Shown in pieces: positions 19,954 through 31,641 of a stretch of DNA of 64,000 bases. Each line of letters begins with the position of its first letter. Position 1 is the first letter of the stretch. The notes beneath the pieces are model-generated. The model saw only the letters and a list, made by a program, of their open reading frames with translations, was not told the DNA's origin and made no database searches. The stretch is from the NCBI GenBank assembly GCA_003598015.1, contig QZKE01000066.1:1-64000 (forward strand). The letters run 5' to 3'. The translations under genes and the position numbers were made by a program. The stretch is from Actinomycetota bacterium. GTDB lineage: Bacteria > Actinomycetota > Geothermincolia > Geothermincolales > RBG-13-55-18.

Positions 19954-20409
19954 ATGTATGAGACGAATCGGGAGTACGGATACGGGATGATGATACGGTT
20001 TGCTTTGCTGGTGGCCGAGTCCGGTGTGAGCAGGGACTTCTTCGCGGTCCTGGTAGCGGGGCTGGCCGGAATCGCGGTCCTCTTCTACGCCGCCGCTTCG
20101 GATCTCTTCGATCTCAAGCTCTTCAAGTTCGATCCCTACGCCTTCAGGCTCCCCAGGGAAGCCCGTGTCGAATACTGGTACACTAGGGCGGCGAAGAGGT
20201 TCGAGTCTTTCCTGGCCGATGGAGGCTGGAGCTACGCCAAGGCAAAAAAACAGGCAAGGGTGAGGGTGAAAAGGGACTGGCGCAGAATGCGCAAAGAAAC
20301 GCGCAGGATGTTGCCGGAAGCCGTCAAGCGGCTTAACCGCGATGTCGCGCTGGGCGCGCTGGCGATAGCCATCGTCCTGGTGGCCCTGTTGATCATAAGC
20401 CTGGTATAG
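19954..20409 (+). CDS. Hypothetical membrane protein resembling the C-terminal extension of the upstream subunit
   Basis: VEYWYTRAAKRF...RRMLPEAVKRLNRDVALGALAIAIVLVALLIISLV; two predicted TM segments. Confidence 0.7.
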   Translation: MYETNREYGYGMMIRFALLVAESGVSRDFFAVLVAGLAGIAVLFYAAASDLFDLKLFKFDPYAFRLPREARVEYWYTRAAKRFESFLADGGWSYAKAKKQARVRVKRDWRRMRKETRRMLPEAVKRLNRDVALGALAIAIVLVALLIISLV

Positions 20410-20467
20410 GAAGGAAACATGCGGACTCGCCCGGGCGGGCAGAGTCTGCTACCGGAGACAGGGGGAG

Positions 20468-20707
20468 ATGATGAAGAAAGCGATTCCTCTTTTGGTAGTC
20501 GGCGTGGCCGTGCTATTGTTATTTGGAAGTCTCGCCCCGGCTCTGGCCCAGGAGGAGGGCGATACGGAGGACGGAGGCGGTAGCAGCCTTCGCCTTATCG
20601 TCATCATCGCGGCCATATGGTTGGTGATCATAGCGGCCGTGATCACGGTGGTCATAATGACGAGGAAGAAATCCGGAGAAGATGAGAGGGAAAGCCGCGA
20701 GGGTTAG
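20468..20707 (+). CDS. Small membrane protein with signal peptide and TM helix
   Basis: LLFGSLAPALAQEE, then SLRLIVIIAAIWLVIIAAVITVVIM; ATG preceded by gggggag. Confidence 0.65.
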   Translation: MMKKAIPLLVVGVAVLLLFGSLAPALAQEEGDTEDGGGSSLRLIVIIAAIWLVIIAAVITVVIMTRKKSGEDERESREG

Positions 20708-20802
20708 CCGCCGTCCCGCAGAACGGGAGCCCTCGTTGTGCCCACCCGATCGCGCGGTGGAAAACGGAAAACGGAACGATTGGAAAGGAATGGTGATATC
20801 GC

Positions 20803-21252
20803 ATGGATGAAAGGCTGTACACCGCTTCCCGCTGGCTTACTGCCCTGGCCATTATCCTGGTACCCTTATCGGTCATCGCCGTCGTCTCCGGCGCATGGGG
20901 CCTGAACTACCAGTTCGACACCGCGCAATGGACACGTTACCTGCTTTTCGCGTCCTGGATTCTGCTGGCCCTTTCGGTTATCGCGGGCATTGCCAACCTC
21001 ATCAGCCCACCCGAGGTAACGCTGGAAAAGCCGGTGGCGCCGGCACGCATGGAGGCCGCAGGCGAGACGGAAGGAGATGAGGAGGAGACCGCAAAAAGTG
21101 CCCCCCAGGCGGATAAACCCCCCTTCAATGTCGGCTATGCTTTCCTGCTGGCACAGGCATGTACCCTGGCGTTGGGGGTTGTCCTCTACGTTGCCTACAT
21201 CTCCTGGATGATCCTGGGACTGCAATCCTATCCGGCCCTGACCGGCCTGTAA
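20803..21252 (+). CDS. Hypothetical membrane protein
   Basis: Hydrophobic segments flank an acidic linker; ATG start. Confidence 0.65.
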   Translation: MDERLYTASRWLTALAIILVPLSVIAVVSGAWGLNYQFDTAQWTRYLLFASWILLALSVIAGIANLISPPEVTLEKPVAPARMEAAGETEGDEEETAKSAPQADKPPFNVGYAFLLAQACTLALGVVLYVAYISWMILGLQSYPALTGL

Positions 21253-21265
21253 GAGCGAACGGAAG

Positions 21266-21997
21266 ATGGGGGAATATCTCCGCCGCTTTTACCGGGAACA
21301 CGTACAAGCTGCGGGCCTGGTCTCTTTCAACGTGGTGCTGGAAGAGAGCGATCTCTTCATTTTCGCCGTACGCGATCTTTCCGCCGCAGCCCGTTCATCC
21401 CTGGCTCGCCACCGCGGGGACCTGGAGGAGTTCATATCCCGCCAGCCGCGTTTCGGGACTTCATTCGTGCCCTATACCGTTCCGGAGGCATCTCCGCCCC
21501 TGGTCACCCTCATGGCTGAAGCGTCCGCCAGGGTGGGGGTTGGACCCATGGCAGCCGTGGCCGGAGCCATTGCGGATATGGTGGGGGAGGACCTGGCGTC
21601 CCTGTCAACGGAGGTCATCGTGGAGAACGGCGGGGACATCCACATCCGTTCCGGGCGGGAGAGGCGCGTGGGAGTATTCGCCGGGGGTTCCCCTTTCAGC
21701 GGGCGCCTGGCCTTACGCATACCCCCCACATCTGCGCAGGGGTTGGGGGTATGTACATCTTCCGCCACGGTGGGTCCCTCCTACAGCGCCGGCGGGGCCG
21801 ATTCGGCCCTGGTGGTGGCGGAGAGCGCCGCGCTGGCAGATGCCGCCGCCAGCGCTCTGGGCAACCGGGCCAAGACCCCGGGATACATCGAGGAAGCGGT
21901 AAACGGCGTGGCGGCCATCGAGGGCGTCATAGGCTGCCTGGTGGTCATGGGCGAGGACCTCGGCGTGCGGGGCGACCTGCAGCTGGAAGGGGTATGA
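21266..21997 (+). CDS. UPF0280 family (ApbE-like) protein
   Basis: YRRFYREHV-type N-terminus, GPMAAVAGAIADMVGEDL, ENGGDIHIRSGRERRVGVFAG. Confidence 0.88.
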   Translation: MGEYLRRFYREHVQAAGLVSFNVVLEESDLFIFAVRDLSAAARSSLARHRGDLEEFISRQPRFGTSFVPYTVPEASPPLVTLMAEASARVGVGPMAAVAGAIADMVGEDLASLSTEVIVENGGDIHIRSGRERRVGVFAGGSPFSGRLALRIPPTSAQGLGVCTSSATVGPSYSAGGADSALVVAESAALADAAASALGNRAKTPGYIEEAVNGVAAIEGVIGCLVVMGEDLGVRGDLQLEGV

Positions 21998-22001
21998 CCC
22001 C

Positions 22002-22385
22002 CTAGAAGAAGGAAGCCACCGTCTCCAGCAACTCGTCGGGATCGGCCGGTTTCTCGAGGTAAGCCGCGTAGTCCATCTGCTTGCCGGTCTCCAGTTCGTA
22101 GCGCCGTCTGCTTACTTCCTCCCGCACCGATGTCAGGACGATCAGGGGCGTACCGGCCCAACGCTCGAAGCGCGGCTCGTGCAGGGTGTTGATCACGGCG
22201 AAGCCGTCCACGCGGGGCATGAGCAGGTCCAGGATGACCAGGTCGGGGCTTTCCGCCTCGATCTTCTCCAGTGCTTCCCCCCCGTCTTTTGCGGTTATGA
22301 TCTCGTATCCTTCGTCCTCGAGAAGCATCGAGACTACCTCCACGACATCGGGATCATCATCGGCAAGCAGTATTCTCTTGTTCAT
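22002..22385 (-). CDS. Response regulator, receiver domain only
   Basis: RILLADDDPDVVEVVSMLLEDEGYEIITAKDGGEALEKIEAESPDLVILDLLMPRVDGF. Confidence 0.95.
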   Translation of the reverse strand: MNKRILLADDDPDVVEVVSMLLEDEGYEIITAKDGGEALEKIEAESPDLVILDLLMPRVDGFAVINTLHEPRFERWAGTPLIVLTSVREEVSRRRYELETGKQMDYAAYLEKPADPDELLETVASFF

Positions 22386-22406
22386 CGTTTACCTCCAGCT
22401 ATTCCT

Positions 22407-23762
22407 TCAGGCCGTCCCCGTGATATTATCGACTCCCGGCGTACCCGTACCCGCACCTTCCTCGAGCATGTAACGATCCTCCACGCGGCAAGTCACGCCT
22501 ATGGGTATGGAAAAGGAAACCAGGGTACCGGTGCCGGTCTCCGGCACCGGGCTTGTTACCTCTATGGTGCCGTGGTGCATATCGATTATGCGTTTGCATA
22601 TCGATAATCCCAGCCCCGTGCCCTCCAGAGATTCCGGGTCGCCCTTGAAGAACTCCTCGAAGACATGGGGCAGATGCCCGGGATCTATCCCCGTCCCGCT
22701 GTCCTCGATGTCCACCGTTACGGCATCGTTCTCGCGCCGCGCACGGATGGTTATGCGGCCGCCACGTGGTGTATGGCGCACTGAATTGGAGACCAGGTTG
22801 AGGATGAGCTGCTGCAGACGTATATCCGAGGCGAACACCTCGGGAAGGGGACGGTGTATCTCCGTGGCCACCGTAATGCCCTGGAGCGACGCAAGCTCGT
22901 GGGCCATCTCCACCGCGGCTCCCAGCACTTCCTCCCAAGCGATGGTTTTGAACTCCGTGACGATCTGCCCGCTCTCCAGGCGAGAGAGCTCCAGGAGGTC
23001 GCTGATAAGCTCCATCATCCCGTCCATGCGCTCGATACTGCGGTGTATGCCTTTGACCATGCGTTCATCGAGGCAATCCGTGCTCTTGCGCAATAGAAGC
23101 TTGAGGTAGCCCTGCACCGCCACCAGGGGTGACTTGAGGTCATGGGTAACCATGGAGAGGAAGCTGAGAAAATGGCGGCGTTCGTCTCTGATGCGGGCCA
23201 GGTCGCGTCGGGCCTGCTCGGCGTCCCTCTCCAGGCGTTCCTGGTTCTCCGCGCTGCGCAGGATGCTTCCGCCGAGCTCGGCGATGGATTCCAGGAACTC
23301 GAGGTCTTCCCGGTCGAAGCTCATGCTCTGCGCAAAGAAGAGGCGCATGATGCCCTGCACCTGCTGCTTGTCGCGGAAGGGAAGGAAAACGATGGAAGCA
23401 ATGCCCTCGCGCTCCAGCACCTCTTTGTGGGTTATGCGGGGGTCGCCGGCCACGTCCCATACGAAGAGGGGATTGCCCTTGAGCACCTGCTTCAGTGCGT
23501 CGTCGGCCAGGATCTGGCCTCCGCGCAGCAGGTCCTGGTCGATGCCGCAGCTCACACGCGGAATCATGCGTTTGCCATCTTCCCCGATGGTGAGCAGGGA
23601 GCAGCCTTTTGCCTCCGTGCCCCGGGCTGTCGCCTCTACCAGGGCGCGGATGATGTTATCCGCCCCACCCGCAGCGATCACGGAAAGGGCTATCTCGCGA
23701 ATGATCTTATGTCGCAATTGCCCACCGTACCTAGGGTATGAAGATCGGCTCCCCCGTCGCAA
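22407..23762 (-). CDS. GAF-domain sensor histidine kinase
   Basis: LSMVTHDLKSPLVAVQGYLKLL (H-box), NSVRHTPRGGRI, DSGTGIDPGHLPHVFEEF, GTGLGLSICKRI. Confidence 0.93.
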   Translation of the reverse strand: MRRGSRSSYPRYGGQLRHKIIREIALSVIAAGGADNIIRALVEATARGTEAKGCSLLTIGEDGKRMIPRVSCGIDQDLLRGGQILADDALKQVLKGNPLFVWDVAGDPRITHKEVLEREGIASIVFLPFRDKQQVQGIMRLFFAQSMSFDREDLEFLESIAELGGSILRSAENQERLERDAEQARRDLARIRDERRHFLSFLSMVTHDLKSPLVAVQGYLKLLLRKSTDCLDERMVKGIHRSIERMDGMMELISDLLELSRLESGQIVTEFKTIAWEEVLGAAVEMAHELASLQGITVATEIHRPLPEVFASDIRLQQLILNLVSNSVRHTPRGGRITIRARRENDAVTVDIEDSGTGIDPGHLPHVFEEFFKGDPESLEGTGLGLSICKRIIDMHHGTIEVTSPVPETGTGTLVSFSIPIGVTCRVEDRYMLEEGAGTGTPGVDNITGTA

Positions 23763-23800
23763 GGATTTGAATAATAGGTTCTTCTTCGAGAAGTATGGGC

Positions 23801-23947
23801 GTCAGGCATAGGGGTCGGCCCTGGACTTATGCCTGAGCAATATGCCCAGTATATATACATGGGGATTTGAGTGACACCTTATTATCTTTCCTCCTGCTCC
23901 TCCCGGCTGTTTCAGGCATAAGTCCAGGGCCGACCCCTATGCCTGAC
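23801..23947. repeat. MITE-like element with 36-bp perfect inverted repeats (23801-23836, 23912-23947)
   Basis: gtcaggcataggggtcggccctggacttatgcctga and its exact reverse complement; each arm also contains a TCAGGCATA/TATGCCTGA stem. Confidence 0.95.
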
Positions 23948-24028
23948 GATGTCTCCCACTATACTCTACCCACACTTCTCGGAGAAGAACTGAATAATAT
24001 TATACATACCCGCATGGCGTGCGTATAA

Positions 24029-26427
<2,399 letters not shown>

Positions 26428-26447
26428 GAAGCAAGGGGGACAACGCT

Positions 26448-27125
26448 TTGAGCGCCTATGTTCTCTCGGCGACAGCCCTGGTCCTGACAGGCATCATGGC
26501 GTGGCTGTGGGAGAGCGGAGAGACGCGGAGTGAGCCCGCGCGCCTCCTCCTGGCTTGGCTCTGCCTGAGCGCCATTACCGCGCTCATAGCCGCGGCGGGG
26601 ATATGGATCAAAGACCCCACCATAAGTCTTTCCTTCACCGCGGCCGCCCGCTTGTGCTCCATGATCATCGTCTTCCTGCTGTTCATGTTCGCGCGTTCCT
26701 TCAGCAGCCCGGCGGATTTTACCCTCATCTTCTGGTCCATTCCCCTGCAGTTCGGCATGGCCGCGATCATCCTCAATTGGGGGAACATGTTCAAGCTCAG
26801 CGGGGATATGTGGGTAATGGATATGGGTAGTTCATTTGCCTTGGCCACCGTTTTCGTGAACTGGTTTTATGCCGTACTGGCCTTGACGTACGCGGCAGTG
26901 CTCTATATAACTCTGCGCCGGGAGGGCAGGGATAAGGAGAAAAAACGGACGATGATCATGATCGCAGCATTCCTCGTACTGCTCGTAGCGAGCGGGGTCA
27001 GAGGATCTCTGAGCGGCGCGGTCGGTTTCGCTATTACCCTGGGGTATCTGGGCCACCTTGCGGGAGTGTTGCTGCTGGTCTGGGCTTTTCACGGACCCAT
27101 ACTGCTCAAACCGGCGGAGAGATGA
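26448..27125 (+). CDS. Multi-pass membrane protein of unknown function between gatC and gatA
   Basis: About 7 hydrophobic segments; TTG start inferred ([19 protein letters not shown]). Confidence 0.7.
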   Translation: MSAYVLSATALVLTGIMAWLWESGETRSEPARLLLAWLCLSAITALIAAAGIWIKDPTISLSFTAAARLCSMIIVFLLFMFARSFSSPADFTLIFWSIPLQFGMAAIILNWGNMFKLSGDMWVMDMGSSFALATVFVNWFYAVLALTYAAVLYITLRREGRDKEKKRTMIMIAAFLVLLVASGVRGSLSGAVGFAITLGYLGHLAGVLLLVWAFHGPILLKPAER

Positions 27126-27138
27126 GAGGTGTATTGGA

Positions 27139-28614
27139 TTGGAAGCACTGTACGCAATGAAAGCATGGGAATTGCAGGATATGATCGACCGCGGCGAGGT
27201 GAGCGTATCGGAGGTGCTGGACGCGGTGCTCGCCCGCCTCGAGCAGGTCGAGAACGAGGTGCATTCCTATATTACGCTGACCCTGGATGCCGCGCGCGCG
27301 GCAGCGGCCGAGGCGGACCGGGCGAGGGATGGCGGAAAGAGCCCGGGCGCGGCGGCAGGCATCCCCATGGCCATCAAGGACGTCTTGTGCACGCGGGGAA
27401 TACGCACCACTTGCGGTTCGCGCATCCTCGAGGAATACATACCCGTTTACGATGCCACCGTACTGGAGAGACTGCGCCACGCGGGCCTGGTGTTGGTGGG
27501 GAAGGCCAACATGGACGAGTTCGCCATGGGGTCGTCCACCGAGAACTCGGCCTACGGCCCCACCCGCAACCCCTGGGACCTGGAGCGTGTCCCCGGCGGA
27601 TCGAGCGGAGGTTCGGCCGCGGCGGTCGCCGCGGGGGAAGCGATCTGGGCCTTGGGCTCCGACACGGGAGGCTCCATACGCCAGCCCGCTTCCTTCTGCG
27701 GCCTTGTGGGCATGAAACCGACCTACGGGCTGGTCTCCCGTTACGGGCTGGTCGCCTTCGCTTCTTCCCTGGACCAGGTAGGTCCCATAGCACGAGACGT
27801 GCGGGACTGTGCCCTCCTGTTATCCCTCATCGCCGGGCACGATCGCCGCGATTCCACCTCCTTACGGCTCGAGCCGCCCGATTATCTCTCGGCCATGCAG
27901 GGGGATATCCGGGGCCTCAGGGTGGGGATGCCACGCGAGCTCATGCAGGAGGGCTTGACGCCGGGTGTGAGGAAGGCGATGGAAGACTGCCTCCAGAAAT
28001 TCGAGCAACTGGGTGCGGAGGTGGACGAGGCCACGCTGCCCAATCTCGATTATGCGCTCTCCGCCTATTACATCATCGCCCCCGCCGAAGCAAGTTCCAA
28101 CCTGGCCCGCTTCGACGGAGTACGCTACGGCCTGCGGGTGGAAGGCGCCGAAGACATGATGGAGATGTACGGCAGGACACGTGCCGCTGGCTTCGGGCCG
28201 GAGGTCAAGCGGCGCATTATGTTGGGAACCTACGCTCTTTCAGCGGGATACTATGAAGCCTATTACGGCCAGGCCCAGAAGGTAAGGACTCTCATCATTC
28301 GGGATTTCGATGCCGCTTACGAGAAATACGATATATTGGTGAGCCCGACCACCCCGACACCTGCATTCGCGCTGGGGGAGAAGGTGGAGGACCCTCTGGC
28401 CATGTACCTCTCGGATGTGTGCACTATTCCGGTGAACCTGGCGGGCATTCCGGCTATCAGCATACCCTGCGGCCTGGAGGACGGGCTTCCGGTGGGCCTG
28501 CAGATCATGGGCAAGGTACTGGACGAAACTACCGTCCTGCGCGCGGCAAGGGTCATGGAGGAAGCCCTCGCCTTCCGTGAGAAGCCCGGTTCCGGGAAGG
28601 GGGTGGGAGCATGA
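27139..28614 (+). CDS. gatA: Asp/Glu-tRNA amidotransferase subunit A
   Basis: [67 protein letters not shown]; start TTG 27139 or ATG 27157. Confidence 0.95.
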   Translation: MEALYAMKAWELQDMIDRGEVSVSEVLDAVLARLEQVENEVHSYITLTLDAARAAAAEADRARDGGKSPGAAAGIPMAIKDVLCTRGIRTTCGSRILEEYIPVYDATVLERLRHAGLVLVGKANMDEFAMGSSTENSAYGPTRNPWDLERVPGGSSGGSAAAVAAGEAIWALGSDTGGSIRQPASFCGLVGMKPTYGLVSRYGLVAFASSLDQVGPIARDVRDCALLLSLIAGHDRRDSTSLRLEPPDYLSAMQGDIRGLRVGMPRELMQEGLTPGVRKAMEDCLQKFEQLGAEVDEATLPNLDYALSAYYIIAPAEASSNLARFDGVRYGLRVEGAEDMMEMYGRTRAAGFGPEVKRRIMLGTYALSAGYYEAYYGQAQKVRTLIIRDFDAAYEKYDILVSPTTPTPAFALGEKVEDPLAMYLSDVCTIPVNLAGIPAISIPCGLEDGLPVGLQIMGKVLDETTVLRAARVMEEALAFREKPGSGKGVGA

Positions 28615-30068
28615 GCGGGTTAGAGGTAGTAATCGGCCTGGAGATACATGCCGAGCTCAAGACCCTCTCCAAGATGTTCTGCTCCTGTGACGCTTCCTTT
28701 GGAGGAGAACCGAACTCTCGAACCTGCCCGGTATGCCTGGGGCTCCCCGGAGTCCTGCCGGTGCTCAACCGCAAGGCGGTGGAACTGGCGACGCGTCTGG
28801 CGCTGGCTCTGCATTGCGATATAGCTCCTTACAGTATCTTCCACCGCAAAAACTATTTCTATCCCGATATGCCCAAGAATTTTCAGATATCCCAGTATGA
28901 CCTGCCGCTGGGGATCGGAGGCTACCTGGACCTGGAGATGGAAGAGGGAAGGGTGCGTGTAGGCATTACACGCGTACACCTGGAGGAGGATACCGGCAAG
29001 ACCGTGCACGCCAGCGAGAGCGGGAGGATACACGATTCGGAGTACAGCCTGGAGGACTTCAACCGCGCCGGTGTGCCCCTGCTGGAGATAGTGACGGAAC
29101 CCGATATCCGCACGCCTATACAGGCACGTATGTTTATGCAGGAACTGAAGAGCATCATGGAGCACCTGGAGGTGTCGGACTGCAAGATGGAGGAAGGCAG
29201 CCTGCGCTGCGACGCGAACGTATCCCTGCGTCCGCAGGGTTCTCCGCAGCTCGGAGTGAAGGCCGAAGTTAAAAACATGAACTCGTTTCGGGCCCTCTAC
29301 CGCGCCCTGGATTACGAGATAATGCGGCAAGGGGATTTGCTGGCCTCGGGAGGAGAGGTGGTACAGGAAACACGGCACTGGGACGCGGACTCGGGCGTGA
29401 CCACGCCGCTGCGTACAAAGGAGTACGCCTACGACTACCGTTATTTCCCCGAACCGGACCTGGTGCCGCTGCAGCTGGACCTCTCTTTCATCGACGGGGT
29501 TCGGGCTGGCCTCCCAGAGCTCCCGTCGCAGAGGAGGAGCCGCTTGCAGGAGGATTTAGGCCTGCCGGAACACGATGCCGGGCTTCTCACTTCCTCAAAG
29601 GCCCTCGCCGACTTCTTCGAGGCCGCGGTGGATGCCGGAGCGGAGCCCAAGGCGGCCAGCAACTGGATGATGGGGGAACTTTCCGCACACCTCAACGCTC
29701 ATAATATCGAGATCTCAGAGGTGCCTATAACGCCCGCTCAACTCGCAGCCATGATCGCACTGATCGATAAGGGGGTTATCAGCGGCAAGATCGCCAAATC
29801 CGTCTTCGAGGCTATGCTGGCAAGCGGCAATGATGCGGAGACCATCGTAAAGGAAAAGGGCATCACCCAGATAAGCGACGAGGAAGAGCTGGTCAGGCAT
29901 ATAGAGGAGGCGATAAGGGAAAACCCAGCCAGTGTCGAAGATTACCGCAAAGGCAAGGAGAAGGCCCTGGGATTCCTGGTCGGGCAGGTGATGCGCAAGA
30001 CCAAAGGTCGGGCTAACCCGCAGCTCGTGAACGAGCTGCTGCGGCGCAGCCTGGAAGGCGAGGGATGA
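28611..30068 (+). CDS. gatB: Asp/Glu-tRNA amidotransferase subunit B
   Basis: [55 protein letters not shown]. Confidence 0.97.
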   Translation: MSGLEVVIGLEIHAELKTLSKMFCSCDASFGGEPNSRTCPVCLGLPGVLPVLNRKAVELATRLALALHCDIAPYSIFHRKNYFYPDMPKNFQISQYDLPLGIGGYLDLEMEEGRVRVGITRVHLEEDTGKTVHASESGRIHDSEYSLEDFNRAGVPLLEIVTEPDIRTPIQARMFMQELKSIMEHLEVSDCKMEEGSLRCDANVSLRPQGSPQLGVKAEVKNMNSFRALYRALDYEIMRQGDLLASGGEVVQETRHWDADSGVTTPLRTKEYAYDYRYFPEPDLVPLQLDLSFIDGVRAGLPELPSQRRSRLQEDLGLPEHDAGLLTSSKALADFFEAAVDAGAEPKAASNWMMGELSAHLNAHNIEISEVPITPAQLAAMIALIDKGVISGKIAKSVFEAMLASGNDAETIVKEKGITQISDEEELVRHIEEAIRENPASVEDYRKGKEKALGFLVGQVMRKTKGRANPQLVNELLRRSLEGEG

Positions 30069-30100
30069 GAGCCCGATAACGGAATGACTGGAGGTAGAAT

Positions 30101-31096
30101 ATGGTAGACGAAGTCCAGAAGACGTGTCCTGGTTGCGGCACGCCTTTAAAGGAGGGAGCATCGTTCTGCACCAATTGCGGCGCCGCACTGACGGGACCGG
30201 AGGCGGCTGCAGCCGCGGCCGCTGCGCCCCCGCCGACGGCGGAAGGACCTCCTCCGGTGCCACCGGCTGCAGCCGGAGCGCCGCCCGTGCCCCCTGTACC
30301 TCAAGCGCCGGTGCCACCGGCGGTGGGAGAAGGTGCCCCCGAGGCACCCATGCCCGGAATAGCCCCGATGGTGCCGCCCAAACGCAGCAAGGCGCCACTG
30401 GTAGTGGGCGTCATCGGCGGTATCCTGGTCGTGGCGGGCATCGTGGTGCTGGTGCTGTGGCTCGCCGTATGGAAGGACGGTGGTGGGGGAGGCGCCGGTG
30501 ACCCCATAGACCTGGCGGAGCAATACATCAACGCCATGGAGAAGGGGGATGCAGACGCCTATTTCGCATGCTTTGAGCCCGAGTTCTTCTCCATGGAGGA
30601 CAATCCCCTCATGGAGGAGATGGGCATGGATGTCAAGGAACTGATCGAGATGACCTTCGACATCGCCGAGATAAAGTTCGACGACTACGCCCTGGAGCTG
30701 GAATCCGAGCAGGGGAACAAGGCCACGGTAGTGACCACCTCCGGGAACCTGTCCATCTCGAGCATGGGTTTCGAGCAGGAATACGACCTGGCGGAAGAGC
30801 CCATGGTCTTCGAGATGATCAAGAAGAACGGCAGGTGGTACCTGAGCGATGACCCCATGCCGGGTTCCATGGGAGGCGATATGGATCTCGAGGACCTCAA
30901 CATAGAGGACCTCGACCTGGAGGACCTGGACCAACTCATACCCGAGGATCTCAACATGGAGGACTTCGAGAATATGTTTCCCGAGGACCTCAACCTGGAG
31001 GACCTGGAGAATATGAGCGAGGAGGACATCAACCAGCTCCTCGAGGAACTGGAGAAGTTGATGGAGGATATGCCCACCGAGGGGAATAGCACCTGA
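30101..31096 (+). CDS. Zinc-ribbon membrane-anchored protein with acidic LED-repeat C-terminus
   Basis: CPGCGTPLKEGASFCTNCGAAL; Pro/Ala linker; TM LVVGVIGGILVVAGIVVLVLWLAVW; (LEDL)n tail. Confidence 0.85.
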   Translation: MVDEVQKTCPGCGTPLKEGASFCTNCGAALTGPEAAAAAAAAPPPTAEGPPPVPPAAAGAPPVPPVPQAPVPPAVGEGAPEAPMPGIAPMVPPKRSKAPLVVGVIGGILVVAGIVVLVLWLAVWKDGGGGGAGDPIDLAEQYINAMEKGDADAYFACFEPEFFSMEDNPLMEEMGMDVKELIEMTFDIAEIKFDDYALELESEQGNKATVVTTSGNLSISSMGFEQEYDLAEEPMVFEMIKKNGRWYLSDDPMPGSMGGDMDLEDLNIEDLDLEDLDQLIPEDLNMEDFENMFPEDLNLEDLENMSEEDINQLLEELEKLMEDMPTEGNST

Positions 31097-31138
31097 TAGC
31101 TGTGGGCAGCTCCGGGTGAGTATCTAGTAGAGGACGGG

Positions 31139-31166
31139 AAAGGCGGAGGCGAGAACCTCCGCCTTT
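31139..31166. terminator. Bidirectional intrinsic terminator between convergent genes
   Basis: AAAGGCGGAGG cgagaa CCTCCGCCTTT followed by T-rich tract. Confidence 0.9.
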
Positions 31167-31187
31167 TCGTGCTTTGCTCTTTACGTC

Positions 31188-31577
31188 TCAGGCCTCGGCT
31201 ACCAGCTTCTCGTAGGCGGCGGCGTCCATGAGATCGTCCGCTCCCGAGGGGTCTCCGAGCTCCACCTTGACCATCCACCCCGCTTCGTAGCAGTCCTCGT
31301 TGATGATCTCCGGCGCCTCGACGACTTCCTGGTTGGTCTCGACGATGGTGCCGTTGACCGGGCTGTATACGTCGGAGACGGACTTCACGGATTCGATCTC
31401 CGCATAGGGCTTGCCGGTTGCGACTTCCGTTCCCGTAGCCGGGAGTTCGAGGAAGACGATCTCTCCAAGCTGGTCCTGGGCGTAATAGGTTATTCCCAGG
31501 GTGGCGATGTTGCCATCGATCCGGGCCCAGCAGTGCTCTTCATGATACTTGAGGTCATCAGGGTACATGTGCTTCAC
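31188..31577 (-). CDS. gcvH: Glycine cleavage system H protein
   Basis: HCWARIDGNIATLGITYYAQDQLGEIVFLELPATGTEV, ESVKSVSDVYSPVNGTIVETN (lipoyl Lys). Confidence 0.95.
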   Translation of the reverse strand: MKHMYPDDLKYHEEHCWARIDGNIATLGITYYAQDQLGEIVFLELPATGTEVATGKPYAEIESVKSVSDVYSPVNGTIVETNQEVVEAPEIINEDCYEAGWMVKVELGDPSGADDLMDAAAYEKLVAEA

Positions 31578-31641
31578 CTCCAGGTAGCTCGAACACGACT
31601 ATGACATAATATCGCAACCGCCAGCGGTGTGCTATACCGCT

